A stretch of 6,501 nucleotides of DNA from an uncultured beta proteobacterium (GCA_903933395.1 CAIZKA010000366.1:1-6501); one strand, 5' to 3'; positions 1-5,581 are shown, numbered from the stretch's first letter. Notes: generated by a model not told the origin, from the letters alone. Program-made: numbers and translations.

Positions 1-1
1 C

Positions 2-439
2 AAGCCCGCGACGCCGCATCGGGTAGGCACGCTGGCGCACATCGCCGACTGGGACATGCAGCAGCTGGGCGTGCTCGACATCATCGCCCAGGGCGGCGAG
101 CGCTTTCGCGTGCTGCGCCACTGGACGGAGGATTCCGGATTGCTGCGCGGCGAGATCGAACTGATTGCCGCCGCGCCGGTGCTGCCCGTGCCCGGCGCCT
201 ACGCGCGGCTGGTGCCGCTGTTGCGCGCCATCGTCGACGAGATGGCGGCCGGTGCGTCGCGCGCTCCGGCCGCGCCGCATCGCTTCTTCGACGCCGGCTG
301 GATGGGCATGCGCTATGCCGAAGTGCTGCCGATTCCGCTCGCCGCGAAGCAGAAGCTGCTGGAGATGGACGACAGTATCGACCGGCTCGAAATCATTTAT
401 CGCTTCCTTGAGAGCAAGGGTTTGCTGCCTGATGCCTGA
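2..439 (+). CDS. LON peptidase substrate-binding (N-terminal-like) domain protein, 5'-truncated
   Basis: The C-terminal 145 residues are present; the gene enters from outside the window in the frame beginning at base 2 and stops at TGA 437-439. The visible start, with VGTLAHIADWDMQQLGVLDI and then GGERFRVL, matches the second half of the LON N-terminal (substrate-binding) domain found alone in many proteobacterial proteins of about 200 residues. In Lon protease this domain recognises substrates. The stand-alone proteins have no AAA+ or protease domain, and their role is not established. None of the missing ATPase or protease follows here, since the gene ends after a helical tail (LEIIYRFLESKGLLPDA), so it is not a broken lon. 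The internal ATG at base 56 lies within the domain and is unlikely to be the true start. The last 43 bp overlap the 3' end of mutY on the other strand. Family assignment is fairly sure; function is not. Confidence 0.82.
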   Translation, partial: KPATPHRVGTLAHIADWDMQQLGVLDIIAQGGERFRVLRHWTEDSGLLRGEIELIAAAPVLPVPGAYARLVPLLRAIVDEMAAGASRAPAAPHRFFDAGWMGMRYAEVLPIPLAAKQKLLEMDDSIDRLEIIYRFLESKGLLPDA

Positions 440-1464
440 AGGGCATCAAGGATGCGCCGCACCGGCGCCGGCAGCGCGGCGTCTGCGGTAGCGGCCAGAT
501 CCAGCCATTGCAGGTTTGGCTCCATTGCCACGGGGCGCGGCTTCACCTCTAGCAGCAGCGGTGCAATGCGCAGCCGGAAGTGGCTGAAGGCATGCTCGAT
601 AGTCGGCGCCGGCGACACGGCGACGACGCGGCAGGCGAAGCGCTGCGCGGCCCACTCCCGCGCGTCGGCGCCTTGCGGCAGTTCCGGCAGCGACAGCAGG
701 CCGCCCCAGATGCCGGCCGGCGGTCGCGTTTCGAGCAGCACACGATCGCCATCCCTCAGCACCAGCAGCGTCACCTCGCGTTGCGGAATCGTGCGGCGCG
801 GCTTCGCCGTCGGCAGTTCGGCTGTGCGACCGCGGGCGCTGGCAACGCATATGTCGGCCAGCGGACAGTTTTCACAGCGTGGTTTGCTGCGCGTGCAGAC
901 CGTGGCGCCGAGATCCATCTGCGCCTGGTTGTAAATGCCGCCGTGGCGCGCCGGCATCAGTTCCGTGGCCAGCGCCCAGAGGCGCTTTTCGACGGCGCTG
1001 CTGCCGGGAAAGCCTTCGACGCCGAAGGCGCGGCAGAGCACGCGCTTGACGTTGCCGTCGAGTATCGGCGCGTGCGCGCCGAAGCAGAAGGTGGCGATGG
1101 AATTGGCGGTGGAACGACCGATGCCCGGCAGCTGCGCAATGACGTCCGGATCACGCGGGAACTGGCCGCCGTATTGCGTCATTACCGCGATAGCGCAGGC
1201 GTGCAGGTTGCGCGCGCGGGCGTAGTAGCCGAGCCCGCTCCACAGGGCCATGACGTCCGCCACCGGCGCGGCGGCCAGATCACCGAGCTGCGGGAAGCGT
1301 TCGAGGAAGCGCCGGTAATACGGGATCACCGTCGCCACCTGCGTCTGCTGCAGCATGATCTCCGACAGCCAGACGCGGTAGGGGTCGCTGGTGTTCTGCC
1401 AGGGCAGGTCGTGCCGTCCGTGACTTTTGTGCCAGCGGATCAGGCGGGCTGAAAAATTGCTCAC
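397..1464 (-). CDS. mutY: A/G-specific adenine DNA glycosylase MutY
   Basis: The 355-residue protein removes adenine mispaired with 8-oxoguanine or guanine, the second line of the GO repair system. The catalytic domain contains LSEIMLQQTQV with catalytic Glu35, the helix-hairpin-helix LPGIGRSTA at 112-120 and ILDGNVKRV with Asp136. The 4Fe-4S loop has Cys190, Cys197, Cys200 and Cys206 in the C-x6-C-x2-C-x5-C spacing. A C-terminal NUDIX-like 8-oxoG recognition domain runs from about 230, with GIWGGLLSLPE near 251-261 and HAFSHFRL near 291-298. Length matches the family. The start is GTG at 1462-1464, chosen because the resulting N-terminus (MSNFSARLIRWHKSHGRHDLPWQ) aligns with other MutY proteins; the ATG at 1470-1472 is out of frame and stops after three codons. 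Only 4 nt separate this start from the purT stop, so translational coupling is likely. The ribosome binding site is weak. The 3' end overlaps the convergent LON-domain gene. Confidence 0.96.
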   Translation of the reverse strand: MSNFSARLIRWHKSHGRHDLPWQNTSDPYRVWLSEIMLQQTQVATVIPYYRRFLERFPQLGDLAAAPVADVMALWSGLGYYARARNLHACAIAVMTQYGGQFPRDPDVIAQLPGIGRSTANSIATFCFGAHAPILDGNVKRVLCRAFGVEGFPGSSAVEKRLWALATELMPARHGGIYNQAQMDLGATVCTRSKPRCENCPLADICVASARGRTAELPTAKPRRTIPQREVTLLVLRDGDRVLLETRPPAGIWGGLLSLPELPQGADAREWAAQRFACRVVAVSPAPTIEHAFSHFRLRIAPLLLEVKPRPVAMEPNLQWLDLAATADAALPAPVRRILDALQASGSKPLLSRKR

Positions 1465-1468
1465 TCGC

Positions 1469-2695
1469 TCATTTGCCTGTAACCGGCCTCACCCGGCGCG
1501 CGGCGAGTTTGGCACGCTGCCGTGCCTCATCGGTCGTGTCGGCATTCGCCACCGCCACGCCCATGCGGCGCTTTCTGAAACTCTCGGGTTTGCCGAACAG
1601 GCGCAGGTCGGATTCGGGTACCTGCAGGGCGTCGGCGACGCCTTCGAAGGCAATGCCCTTTTCTTCCAGGCCGCCATAAATCACCGCCGAGGCGCCGGGG
1701 CGACGCAGGCCGGTGTCGACCGGCAGGCCGAGGATGGCGCGCGCATGCAATTCGAATTCCGACAGGCGCTGCGTCGCCAGCGTCACCAGGCCGGTGTCGT
1801 GCGGGCGCGGGCTGACCTCAGAGAACCAGACCATGTCGCCTTTGACGAACAGTTCGACGCCGAAGATGCCGCGCCCGCCGAGATTTCCGGTAACCGCCTT
1901 TGCGATGTCGCGCGACTTCTGCAGCGCCGCCGGCGTCATGGCCATCGGCTGCCAGGATTCGACGTAATCGCCATTGACCTGCACGTGGCCGATCGGATCG
2001 CAGAAGAAGGTTTCGACCGCGCCCGATGCACCGACGGCACGCACCGTCAGCAGCGTGATTTCATACTCGAAATCGATGAAACCCTCGACGATGATGCGTC
2101 CGGCGCCGACGCGGCCCGCGGCCTGCGAGTAATCCCAGGCGGCCTCGACGTCGGCCTGGCTCTTGAGCAGCGACTGGCCTTTGCCCGATGAGGACATCAC
2201 CGGCTTGACCACGCAGGGAAAGCCTATGCCACCGTCTATGGCGGCCTGCAACTCGGCCAGCGTATCGGCAAACTTGTAGGGCGAGGTGGCGAGCCCGAGT
2301 TCCTCGGCGGCCAGCCGGCGTATCCCCTCGCGGTTCATGGTCAATTGCGCGGCGCGCGCGGTCGGGATGAATTCCGGAAAGTGTCCTGCCACACCGTCGC
2401 GCTCCATCTCGACCAGCGCGGCGGTGGCGATGGCCTCTATTTCCGGCACCACCAGGTCGGGCTTTTCCTTTTCGATCAGCGCGCGCAGGGCCGCGCCGTC
2501 GGTCATGGTCACGACATGGCTGCGATGCGCCACCTGCATGCCGGGGGCATCGGCATAGCGATCGACGCCGATCACTTCGCAACCCAGGCGCTGCAATGCG
2601 ATAATGACTTCCTTGCCAAGCTCGCCGCATCCCAGCAGCATGACGCGCGTGGCGGATGGAGAAAGTGGAGTGCCGATACGTTTCATGATGGCCAT
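1469..2695 (-). CDS. purT: Formate-dependent phosphoribosylglycinamide formyltransferase 2 (GAR transformylase 2)
   Basis: PurT makes formyl-GAR from GAR, formate and ATP, the folate-independent version of step three of purine synthesis. It is an ATP-grasp enzyme. Visible blocks are TRVMLLGCGELGKEV (16-30), VDRYADAPGMQVAHRSHVV (44-62), VPEIEAIAT (83-91), LTMNREGIRRLAAEELGL (118-135), VVKPVMSSSGKGQS (162-175), then IVEGFIDFEYEITLLTV, FGVELFV and the metal/ATP site FSEVSPRPHDTG. I chose ATG at 2693-2695 (408 residues) because GGGAG lies 6 nt upstream; the next ATG at 2684-2686 would leave 15 nt. The reading frame stays open further upstream into the divergent gene, but that extension has no PurT similarity. 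Compared with E. coli PurT as I recall it, there are small insertions near residues 102-109 (VAGHFPEF) and in the AVGASGAVETFFCDPIGH loop. mutY follows after 4 nt. Confidence 0.96.
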   Translation of the reverse strand: MAIMKRIGTPLSPSATRVMLLGCGELGKEVIIALQRLGCEVIGVDRYADAPGMQVAHRSHVVTMTDGAALRALIEKEKPDLVVPEIEAIATAALVEMERDGVAGHFPEFIPTARAAQLTMNREGIRRLAAEELGLATSPYKFADTLAELQAAIDGGIGFPCVVKPVMSSSGKGQSLLKSQADVEAAWDYSQAAGRVGAGRIIVEGFIDFEYEITLLTVRAVGASGAVETFFCDPIGHVQVNGDYVESWQPMAMTPAALQKSRDIAKAVTGNLGGRGIFGVELFVKGDMVWFSEVSPRPHDTGLVTLATQRLSEFELHARAILGLPVDTGLRRPGASAVIYGGLEEKGIAFEGVADALQVPESDLRLFGKPESFRKRRMGVAVANADTTDEARQRAKLAARRVRPVTGK

Positions 2696-2752
2696 CAGGT
2701 GCTCCCGATAATGTGTGTATCCCGATTTTAGAGCCTGTTTGCGAGTAGCCCG
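2696..2752. promoter_or_regulatory. Divergent intergenic region purT / flavin reductase
   Basis: These 57 bp must carry the start signals of both divergent genes, unless one transcript begins inside the opposite gene. No strong -35/-10 pair is visible on either strand. Weak -10 candidates are TAAAAT and CATTAT read toward purT. The heptamer TCCCGAT occurs at 2703-2709 and 2720-2726, 17 bp apart, and CCCGAT recurs at 2749-2754 across the flavin reductase start. The promoter assignment rests only on gene orientation. Confidence 0.35.
2702..2706 (-). promoter_or_regulatory. Ribosome binding site that decides the purT start
   Basis: Read on the minus strand, GGGAG sits 6 nt before ATG 2693-2695 and supports the 408-residue PurT. 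The alternative ATG 9 nt downstream would be poorly spaced. Confidence 0.6.
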
Positions 2753-3244
2753 ATGAACCAGCAGTACCCGCCTTTTCCCGACAGCCGCAGCCTGCGCGAC
2801 GCACTGGGCGAATTCGCCACCGGCGTTGCCGTAGTCACCGCACGTGCGGCCGACGGCCAACCGGTAGGCGTCACCATCAATTCCTTTGCCTCGGTGTCGC
2901 TCGAGCCGCCGCTGGTGCTTTGGAGCCTGAGCCTGCAATCGCCGTCCCTGCCCGTGTTTGAGGCCTGCAGCCATTACGCGGTGAATATCCTGGCTGCAGA
3001 CCAGGTCGAATTGTCGCAGCGCTTTTCGCAGTCGCAGAATGACAGGTTCGCCGGTATCGATACAACGGGCGGCGCCGGCGGTACGCCGCTATTGCCCGGC
3101 TGTTGCGCCTGGTTCGAGTGTCGCAACGAGGTGCGCTATCCCGGCGGCGACCACATCATTCTGCTCGGCTATGTGGAAGACTTTCAGCGCGCAGAGAAGC
3201 CACCGCTGATATTTCACGGCGGCCAATACCGCAAGCTGGACTGA
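2753..3244 (+). CDS. Flavin reductase-like, FMN-binding split-barrel protein
   Basis: The 163 residues cover a complete flavin reductase-like domain (DIM6/NTAB, HpaC-type). Signatures are LGEFATGVAVVTA (18-30), GVTINSFASVSLEPPLVLWSL (39-59), HYAVNILA (74-81) and GGDHIILLGYVEDF (131-144), with the conserved Gly-Asp-His near 132-134. Members bind FMN or FAD and either reduce free flavin with NAD(P)H to feed a two-component monooxygenase or act as flavoproteins themselves. They are cytosolic, and no signal peptide is seen here. No monooxygenase gene is adjacent, so the partner is unknown. The ATG at 2753 is preceded only by a weak GAG about 8 nt upstream. The transporter gene begins 16 nt after the stop, suggesting co-transcription. 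Family assignment is strong; substrate and physiological role cannot be read. Confidence 0.88.
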   Translation: MNQQYPPFPDSRSLRDALGEFATGVAVVTARAADGQPVGVTINSFASVSLEPPLVLWSLSLQSPSLPVFEACSHYAVNILAADQVELSQRFSQSQNDRFAGIDTTGGAGGTPLLPGCCAWFECRNEVRYPGGDHIILLGYVEDFQRAEKPPLIFHGGQYRKLD

Positions 3245-3260
3245 CCGCGCAGCTCCACAC

Positions 3261-4154
3261 TTGACCCCGACTCCATCCTCCCACCGTGCCGGATGGATCG
3301 CCGTCGCGGCCACGATCTGCATCTGGACCGGCTTCATCCTGGTGTCCCGCGCCGGCGGCAAGGGCCTGCTGACCGGATGGGACGTGGCGGCCTTGCGCTT
3401 CGGCGTCGGCGGATTGGTCGCCCTGTTTTTCCTGTCGCGCGTGAGCCTGCCGCCGTTGAAGGTGATTGCGCTGTTCAGCGTGTTCGGCGGCATCGGCTAT
3501 GCGGTCACCGTGTATACGGCCTTTCGCCTGGCGCCTGCCGCCCACGCCTCGGTGCTGATGCCCGGCGCCCTGCCTTTTGCCACCGCGGTCATCGCCTGGC
3601 TGTGGCTCAGGCAGGCGCCCTCGCGGGTGCAGCGGCTGGCGCTCGGCCTGGTGTTTGCGGGCATCGTCCTGACCGCCGCCGATACCTTGTCGCACGGCGC
3701 GCAGATCACCGGCCTGCAACTGGCCGGCGATGCGCTGTTCCTTTGCGGCTCGTCGGCATGGGCGACCTTCACCCTGTTGCTGCGCCGTTACCCGATACCG
3801 CCGCTGGCGGCGACGGTGGCCACTACTTTGGGCAGCGCCGTGGTGTATCTGCCAATCTGGTGGTTGTTCCTGCCCAGCACCTTGGGCCAGGCGCCGGCGG
3901 CCGAGATTGCCATGCAGGCGGTGTATCAGGGGGTGCTGGTGGTATTCGTCGCGATGCTGTTGTACACCTTTGCGGTGCGCCAGCTCGGCCCGCAGACCGT
4001 GGCCTTGCTGATGGCCGTGGTGCCGGGTCTTTCCGCCCTCGCGGCGGTGCCCGTGCTGGGCGAACCGCTGTCGCTGCTTTCGCTGGCGGGCCTGGCCGCC
4101 GTTACCGCCGGTGCGGTGCTGGGGGCGCGGCCGGCGCCGAAGGCAGCGAACTGA
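3261..4154 (+). CDS. DMT-superfamily transporter with two EamA domains
   Basis: The 297-residue protein has about ten hydrophobic segments, near residues 12-29, 43-60, 66-86, 94-116, 124-142, 152-174, 181-204, 214-237, 242-262 and 266-288, arranged as two five-helix EamA repeats. Typical motifs are TGWDVAALRFGVGGL (38-52) after helix 1, AFRLAPAAHASVLMPGALPF (87-106) ending the first repeat and VPVLGEPLSLLSLAGLAAVTAGAVLGAR in the second. Family members export amino acids or other small metabolites across the inner membrane; the substrate cannot be predicted. The start is TTG at 3261: the frame is closed by TGA at 3207-3209, no ATG, GTG or other TTG lies between, and the next GTG (residue 28) would delete most of helix 1. 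No clear Shine-Dalgarno sequence precedes it, which fits translation coupled to the flavin reductase gene ending 16 nt before. It converges on the small minus-strand gene. Confidence 0.9.
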   Translation: MTPTPSSHRAGWIAVAATICIWTGFILVSRAGGKGLLTGWDVAALRFGVGGLVALFFLSRVSLPPLKVIALFSVFGGIGYAVTVYTAFRLAPAAHASVLMPGALPFATAVIAWLWLRQAPSRVQRLALGLVFAGIVLTAADTLSHGAQITGLQLAGDALFLCGSSAWATFTLLLRRYPIPPLAATVATTLGSAVVYLPIWWLFLPSTLGQAPAAEIAMQAVYQGVLVVFVAMLLYTFAVRQLGPQTVALLMAVVPGLSALAAVPVLGEPLSLLSLAGLAAVTAGAVLGARPAPKAAN

Positions 4155-4161
4155 TTCGCCG

Positions 4162-4187
4162 CCTGACGCGGCGCTGCGCCGGTCAGG
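4162..4187. terminator. Stem-loop between convergent genes, possible bidirectional terminator
   Basis: CCTGAC (4162-4167) pairs with GTCAGG (4182-4187), and CGGCG (4169-4173) pairs with CGCCG (4177-4181). This leaves one bulged G (4168) and a CTG loop, an 11-bp GC-rich stem. It fills the gap between the transporter stop at 4154 and the small gene, and its right arm contains that gene's stop codon (TCA at 4183-4185). No T-run follows on either strand, so it may mark RNA 3' ends or slow polymerase rather than act as a classical intrinsic terminator. An alternative 6-bp stem (CGCCGC 4157-4162 / GCGGCG 4168-4173) overlaps it. Confidence 0.5.
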
Positions 4188-4470
4188 ATCGGTCGGCTTG
4201 CGGGTTCCAGCTGAAGAGGGCGCGGCCGGCCAGGCTCAGGCGGGTCAGCAGGCCCGGTCCCTGACGGACTGCCGTGTTTGCCTGCGGATTCCAGGAAAAC
4301 AGCGGGCGCACACTCTCGGCTAGAACAGCCACAGCAGACAGGATGCTTCCGGCAAGCAGGCGGAAATACAAACCGAGTCGGGCCAGCATCAAGCCCTTGA
4401 TGCGCTGCATTTCTGCGGCGCGAAGGCGGCGGGCTTCCTGTTCGATCTTTGCAATGTTGAGGGGGGACAT
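4183..4470 (-). CDS. Small unrecognised protein with duplicated LFSWNPQA motif
   Basis: I do not recognise this 95-residue protein. Its N-terminus (about 5-31, IAKIEQEARRLRAAEMQRIKG) is charged and helical, followed by a hydrophobic stretch at 32-51 (LGLYFRLLAGSILSAVAVLA) that could be one membrane helix or an amphipathic helix. The octapeptide LFSWNPQA occurs at 57-64 and again at 85-92, each preceded by Arg-x, with a 28-residue period; the second copy nearly ends the protein. The start ATG 4468-4470 is chosen because AAGGAG lies 6 nt upstream. An in-frame ATG at 4513-4515 would include the leader hairpin and is unlikely. A plausible promoter lies 40-70 bp upstream, and a LysR-type gene is divergent, suggesting control by that regulator. 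The IE-x-EAR-x-LRA pattern reminds me of very short uncharacterised proteobacterial proteins, but I cannot verify this. Being a real gene is likely; function is unknown. Confidence 0.78.
   Translation of the reverse strand: MSPLNIAKIEQEARRLRAAEMQRIKGLMLARLGLYFRLLAGSILSAVAVLAESVRPLFSWNPQANTAVRQGPGLLTRLSLAGRALFSWNPQADRS
4195..4218 (-). repeat. LFSWNPQA repeat, copy 2
   Basis: The codons read CTC TTC AGC TGG AAC CCG CAA GCC on the minus strand (residues 85-92). The peptide is identical to copy 1, but only the TGG and CCG codons are the same. Confidence 0.85.
4279..4302 (-). repeat. LFSWNPQA repeat, copy 1
   Basis: The codons read CTG TTT TCC TGG AAT CCG CAG GCA on the minus strand (residues 57-64). 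The copies are 84 bp apart (28 codons), and six of eight codons differ synonymously. Confidence 0.85.
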
Positions 4471-4476
4471 GATGAA

Positions 4477-4482
4477 CTCCTT
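4477..4482 (-). promoter_or_regulatory. Strong Shine-Dalgarno of the small repeat protein
   Basis: AAGGAG on the minus strand sits 6 nt before ATG 4468-4470. It is the best ribosome binding site in the window and fixes this start rather than the upstream in-frame ATG. Confidence 0.85.
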
Positions 4483-4489
4483 TTTATAT

Positions 4490-4506
4490 TGCGGTGCAAC
4501 ACCGCA
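4490..4506. promoter_or_regulatory. Perfect hairpin/dyad in the leader of the small gene
   Basis: TGCGGTG (4490-4496) and CACCGCA (4500-4506) form a perfect 7-bp inverted repeat around a 3-nt CAA spacer. It lies 7 nt upstream of the Shine-Dalgarno and close to the predicted transcription start. It could be a 5'-end RNA stem-loop protecting the message or tuning ribosome access, or a DNA operator. Partial ATTGC/GCAAT symmetry (4488-4492, 4512-4516) extends around it. Confidence 0.55.
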
Positions 4507-4513
4507 TGACTGC

Positions 4514-4542
4514 AATGTAATTACTATTTAACTAAATGACAA
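4514..4542 (-). promoter_or_regulatory. Predicted sigma-70 promoter of the small repeat protein
   Basis: On the minus strand, -35 TTGTCA (4542-4537, five of six consensus bases) is separated by exactly 17 bp from -10 TACATT (4519-4514, four of six). Transcription would begin near 4506-4508, giving a leader of roughly 37 nt that starts with the hairpin at 4490-4506. Confidence 0.45.
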
Positions 4543-4546
4543 TCAC

Positions 4547-4568
4547 CATTAATGGAACAACATTAATG
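4547..4568. promoter_or_regulatory. Candidate LysR-family operator dyad
   Basis: CATTAATG occurs at 4547-4554 and 4561-4568 with 6 bp between. Because the octamer is itself palindromic, this is both a direct and an inverted repeat. It contains a T-N11-A match (T4553, A4565). It lies about 40-61 bp upstream of the predicted start of the small gene, a usual place for LysR-type activators. It also lies 23-44 bp upstream of the regulator's own ATG, where binding could repress the regulator. A second looser symmetry, ATTAATGGAA (4548-4557) with TTCCATAAT (4576-4584), overlaps it. No protein binding is shown. Confidence 0.45.
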
Positions 4569-4578
4569 AAAAATATTC

Positions 4579-4584
4579 CATAAT
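4579..4584 (+). promoter_or_regulatory. Possible -10 element of the lysR-type gene, leaderless start
   Basis: CATAAT matches the -10 consensus at five of six positions and ends 6 bp before the ATG at 4591, so transcription could begin at or very near the start codon. No Shine-Dalgarno precedes that ATG, which fits a leaderless message. No good -35 is seen at the right distance; AACAAC at 4556-4561 has 17-bp spacing but poor match. Confidence 0.3.
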
Positions 4585-4590
4585 AGCCCC

Positions 4591-5502
4591 ATGAATCGTG
4601 CTGCCCAGATGACTGCCTTTGTCCGTGCCGTGGAGACCGGCGGATTTTCTGCTGCAGCGCGGGATCTGGGTCTGACGCCGTCGGCGCTGTCCAAACTGGT
4701 GACGCGCCTGGAGGACAGACTCGGTGCCCGGCTGTTGCACCGGACCACCCGCCGCCTGCAACTGACGGCCGAAGGCGAGGCCTTTTATGCCAGGGCGCGG
4801 CCGATTCTCGCCGCCATGGCCGAGGCCGAGGCCGAAGTCACCGAAGCAGGCGCGAGTGCGCGCGGCCTGTTGCGCCTGCATTGCGGCTCGGCCTTCGGCA
4901 TGCATCAGCTGGCACCCGGCATCCCGCGCTTCCAGCAACGCCATCCCGGGGTCGAGATTGACATCACCATCAGCGACCAGCCGCTGGGCGCCATGGAGGA
5001 GGGCGTGGATCTCGCGATCCGCATCGGCCCGCTCGACGAGTCGTCGCTGGTGGCGCGGCGCATCTGCAACCTGGAGCGGGTGATCTGCGCCTCTCCGGCT
5101 TACCTGCAGCAACACGGCACGCCGCGCACGCCGGACGACCTGCAACAGCACAACTGCCTGTCGATCACCAGCCTGCCCGCCCTGCGCCGCTGGCCTTTCG
5201 ATACCGACGACGGCATCCGCGTGGTGCATGTCGGCGGCAATGTCGCCGCCAACAATGCCGAGACCGTGCTGCAACTGGCCGTCGCCGGGGTCGGCATCAC
5301 GCGCCTGACCGATGTCGTGGTCAGCGACGCGATCCGCAGCGGCGCGCTGGTGCCCATCCTGACCGACTGGCACCACGTCGAACCGGTGCCGCTTTACGCC
5401 ACCTATCCCAGCGGGCGCAACCTGTCGCCCAAGGTGCGGGCGATGGTGGATTTCCTGGTCGAGGAATTCGGCGGCGCACCCTGGCGGAAGGGGCGGGGCT
5501 GA
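4591..5502 (+). CDS. LysR-family transcriptional regulator
   Basis: The 303-residue length and layout are typical of the family. The winged helix-turn-helix is at about 5-63 (MTAFVRAVETGGFSAAARDLGLTPSALSKLVTRLEDRLGARLLHRTTRRLQLTAEGE), followed by a linker helix to about 90 and a periplasmic-binding-protein-like effector domain to about 295. The effector domain includes GLLRLHCGSAFG, EIDITISD, DLAIRIG, RRICNLERVICASPAYL and VAGVGITRLTDVVV. It resembles the large group of LysR proteins with the SFSAAARDLGLTPSALSK-type helix, whose inducers are mostly unknown. ATG 4591 gives the usual six or so residues before the first helix; ATG 4609 is an alternative. The gene is divergent from the small repeat-protein gene across 120 AT-rich bp containing a candidate operator, so that gene and the regulator itself are its likely targets. 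The effector is not predictable. Confidence 0.93.
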   Translation: MNRAAQMTAFVRAVETGGFSAAARDLGLTPSALSKLVTRLEDRLGARLLHRTTRRLQLTAEGEAFYARARPILAAMAEAEAEVTEAGASARGLLRLHCGSAFGMHQLAPGIPRFQQRHPGVEIDITISDQPLGAMEEGVDLAIRIGPLDESSLVARRICNLERVICASPAYLQQHGTPRTPDDLQQHNCLSITSLPALRRWPFDTDDGIRVVHVGGNVAANNAETVLQLAVAGVGITRLTDVVVSDAIRSGALVPILTDWHHVEPVPLYATYPSGRNLSPKVRAMVDFLVEEFGGAPWRKGRG

Positions 5503-5581
5503 CATGGCGGCGCATGATTCGGTCGCAGGACTCCTCCGCGGGCGCGATGCTTGCGGTGACCGATGAAATAGACTGCAAGCC
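5503..5581. other. Gap between the LysR-type gene and rlmI
   Basis: These 79 nt carry no clear terminator, Shine-Dalgarno or promoter. A 20-codon frame (ATG 5504 to TGA 5566) follows a G-rich stretch but has no recognisable content. rlmI may rely on readthrough or on a promoter that I cannot distinguish. Confidence 0.4.

Noticed and set aside
580..1452. A 290-codon plus-strand frame inside mutY
   Set aside because: MutY shows all catalytic, helix-hairpin-helix and iron-sulfur residues on the minus strand. The plus frame is low-complexity antisense.
2731..2750. Possible PurR operator half-site (CGCAAAC read on the minus strand) upstream of purT
   Set aside because: Only the left half resembles the E. 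coli consensus and the other half is absent. PurR is mainly gammaproteobacterial, so a purine operator is not supported.
2696..2974. Upstream extension of purT to a 501-residue protein
   Set aside because: The added residues overlap the divergent flavin reductase gene and do not resemble PurT. A well-spaced Shine-Dalgarno supports the start at 2695.
3293..4264. A 323-codon plus-strand frame overlapping the EamA gene
   Set aside because: Its translation is Arg/Gly/Ala-rich with no membrane segments, while the adjacent frame gives ten hydrophobic segments and EamA motifs.
5504..5566. A 20-codon frame after the LysR-type gene, preceded by a G-rich stretch
   Set aside because: It is too short to judge, has no repeat, hydrophobic segment or recognised motif, and the G-rich stretch is the tail of the regulator gene.
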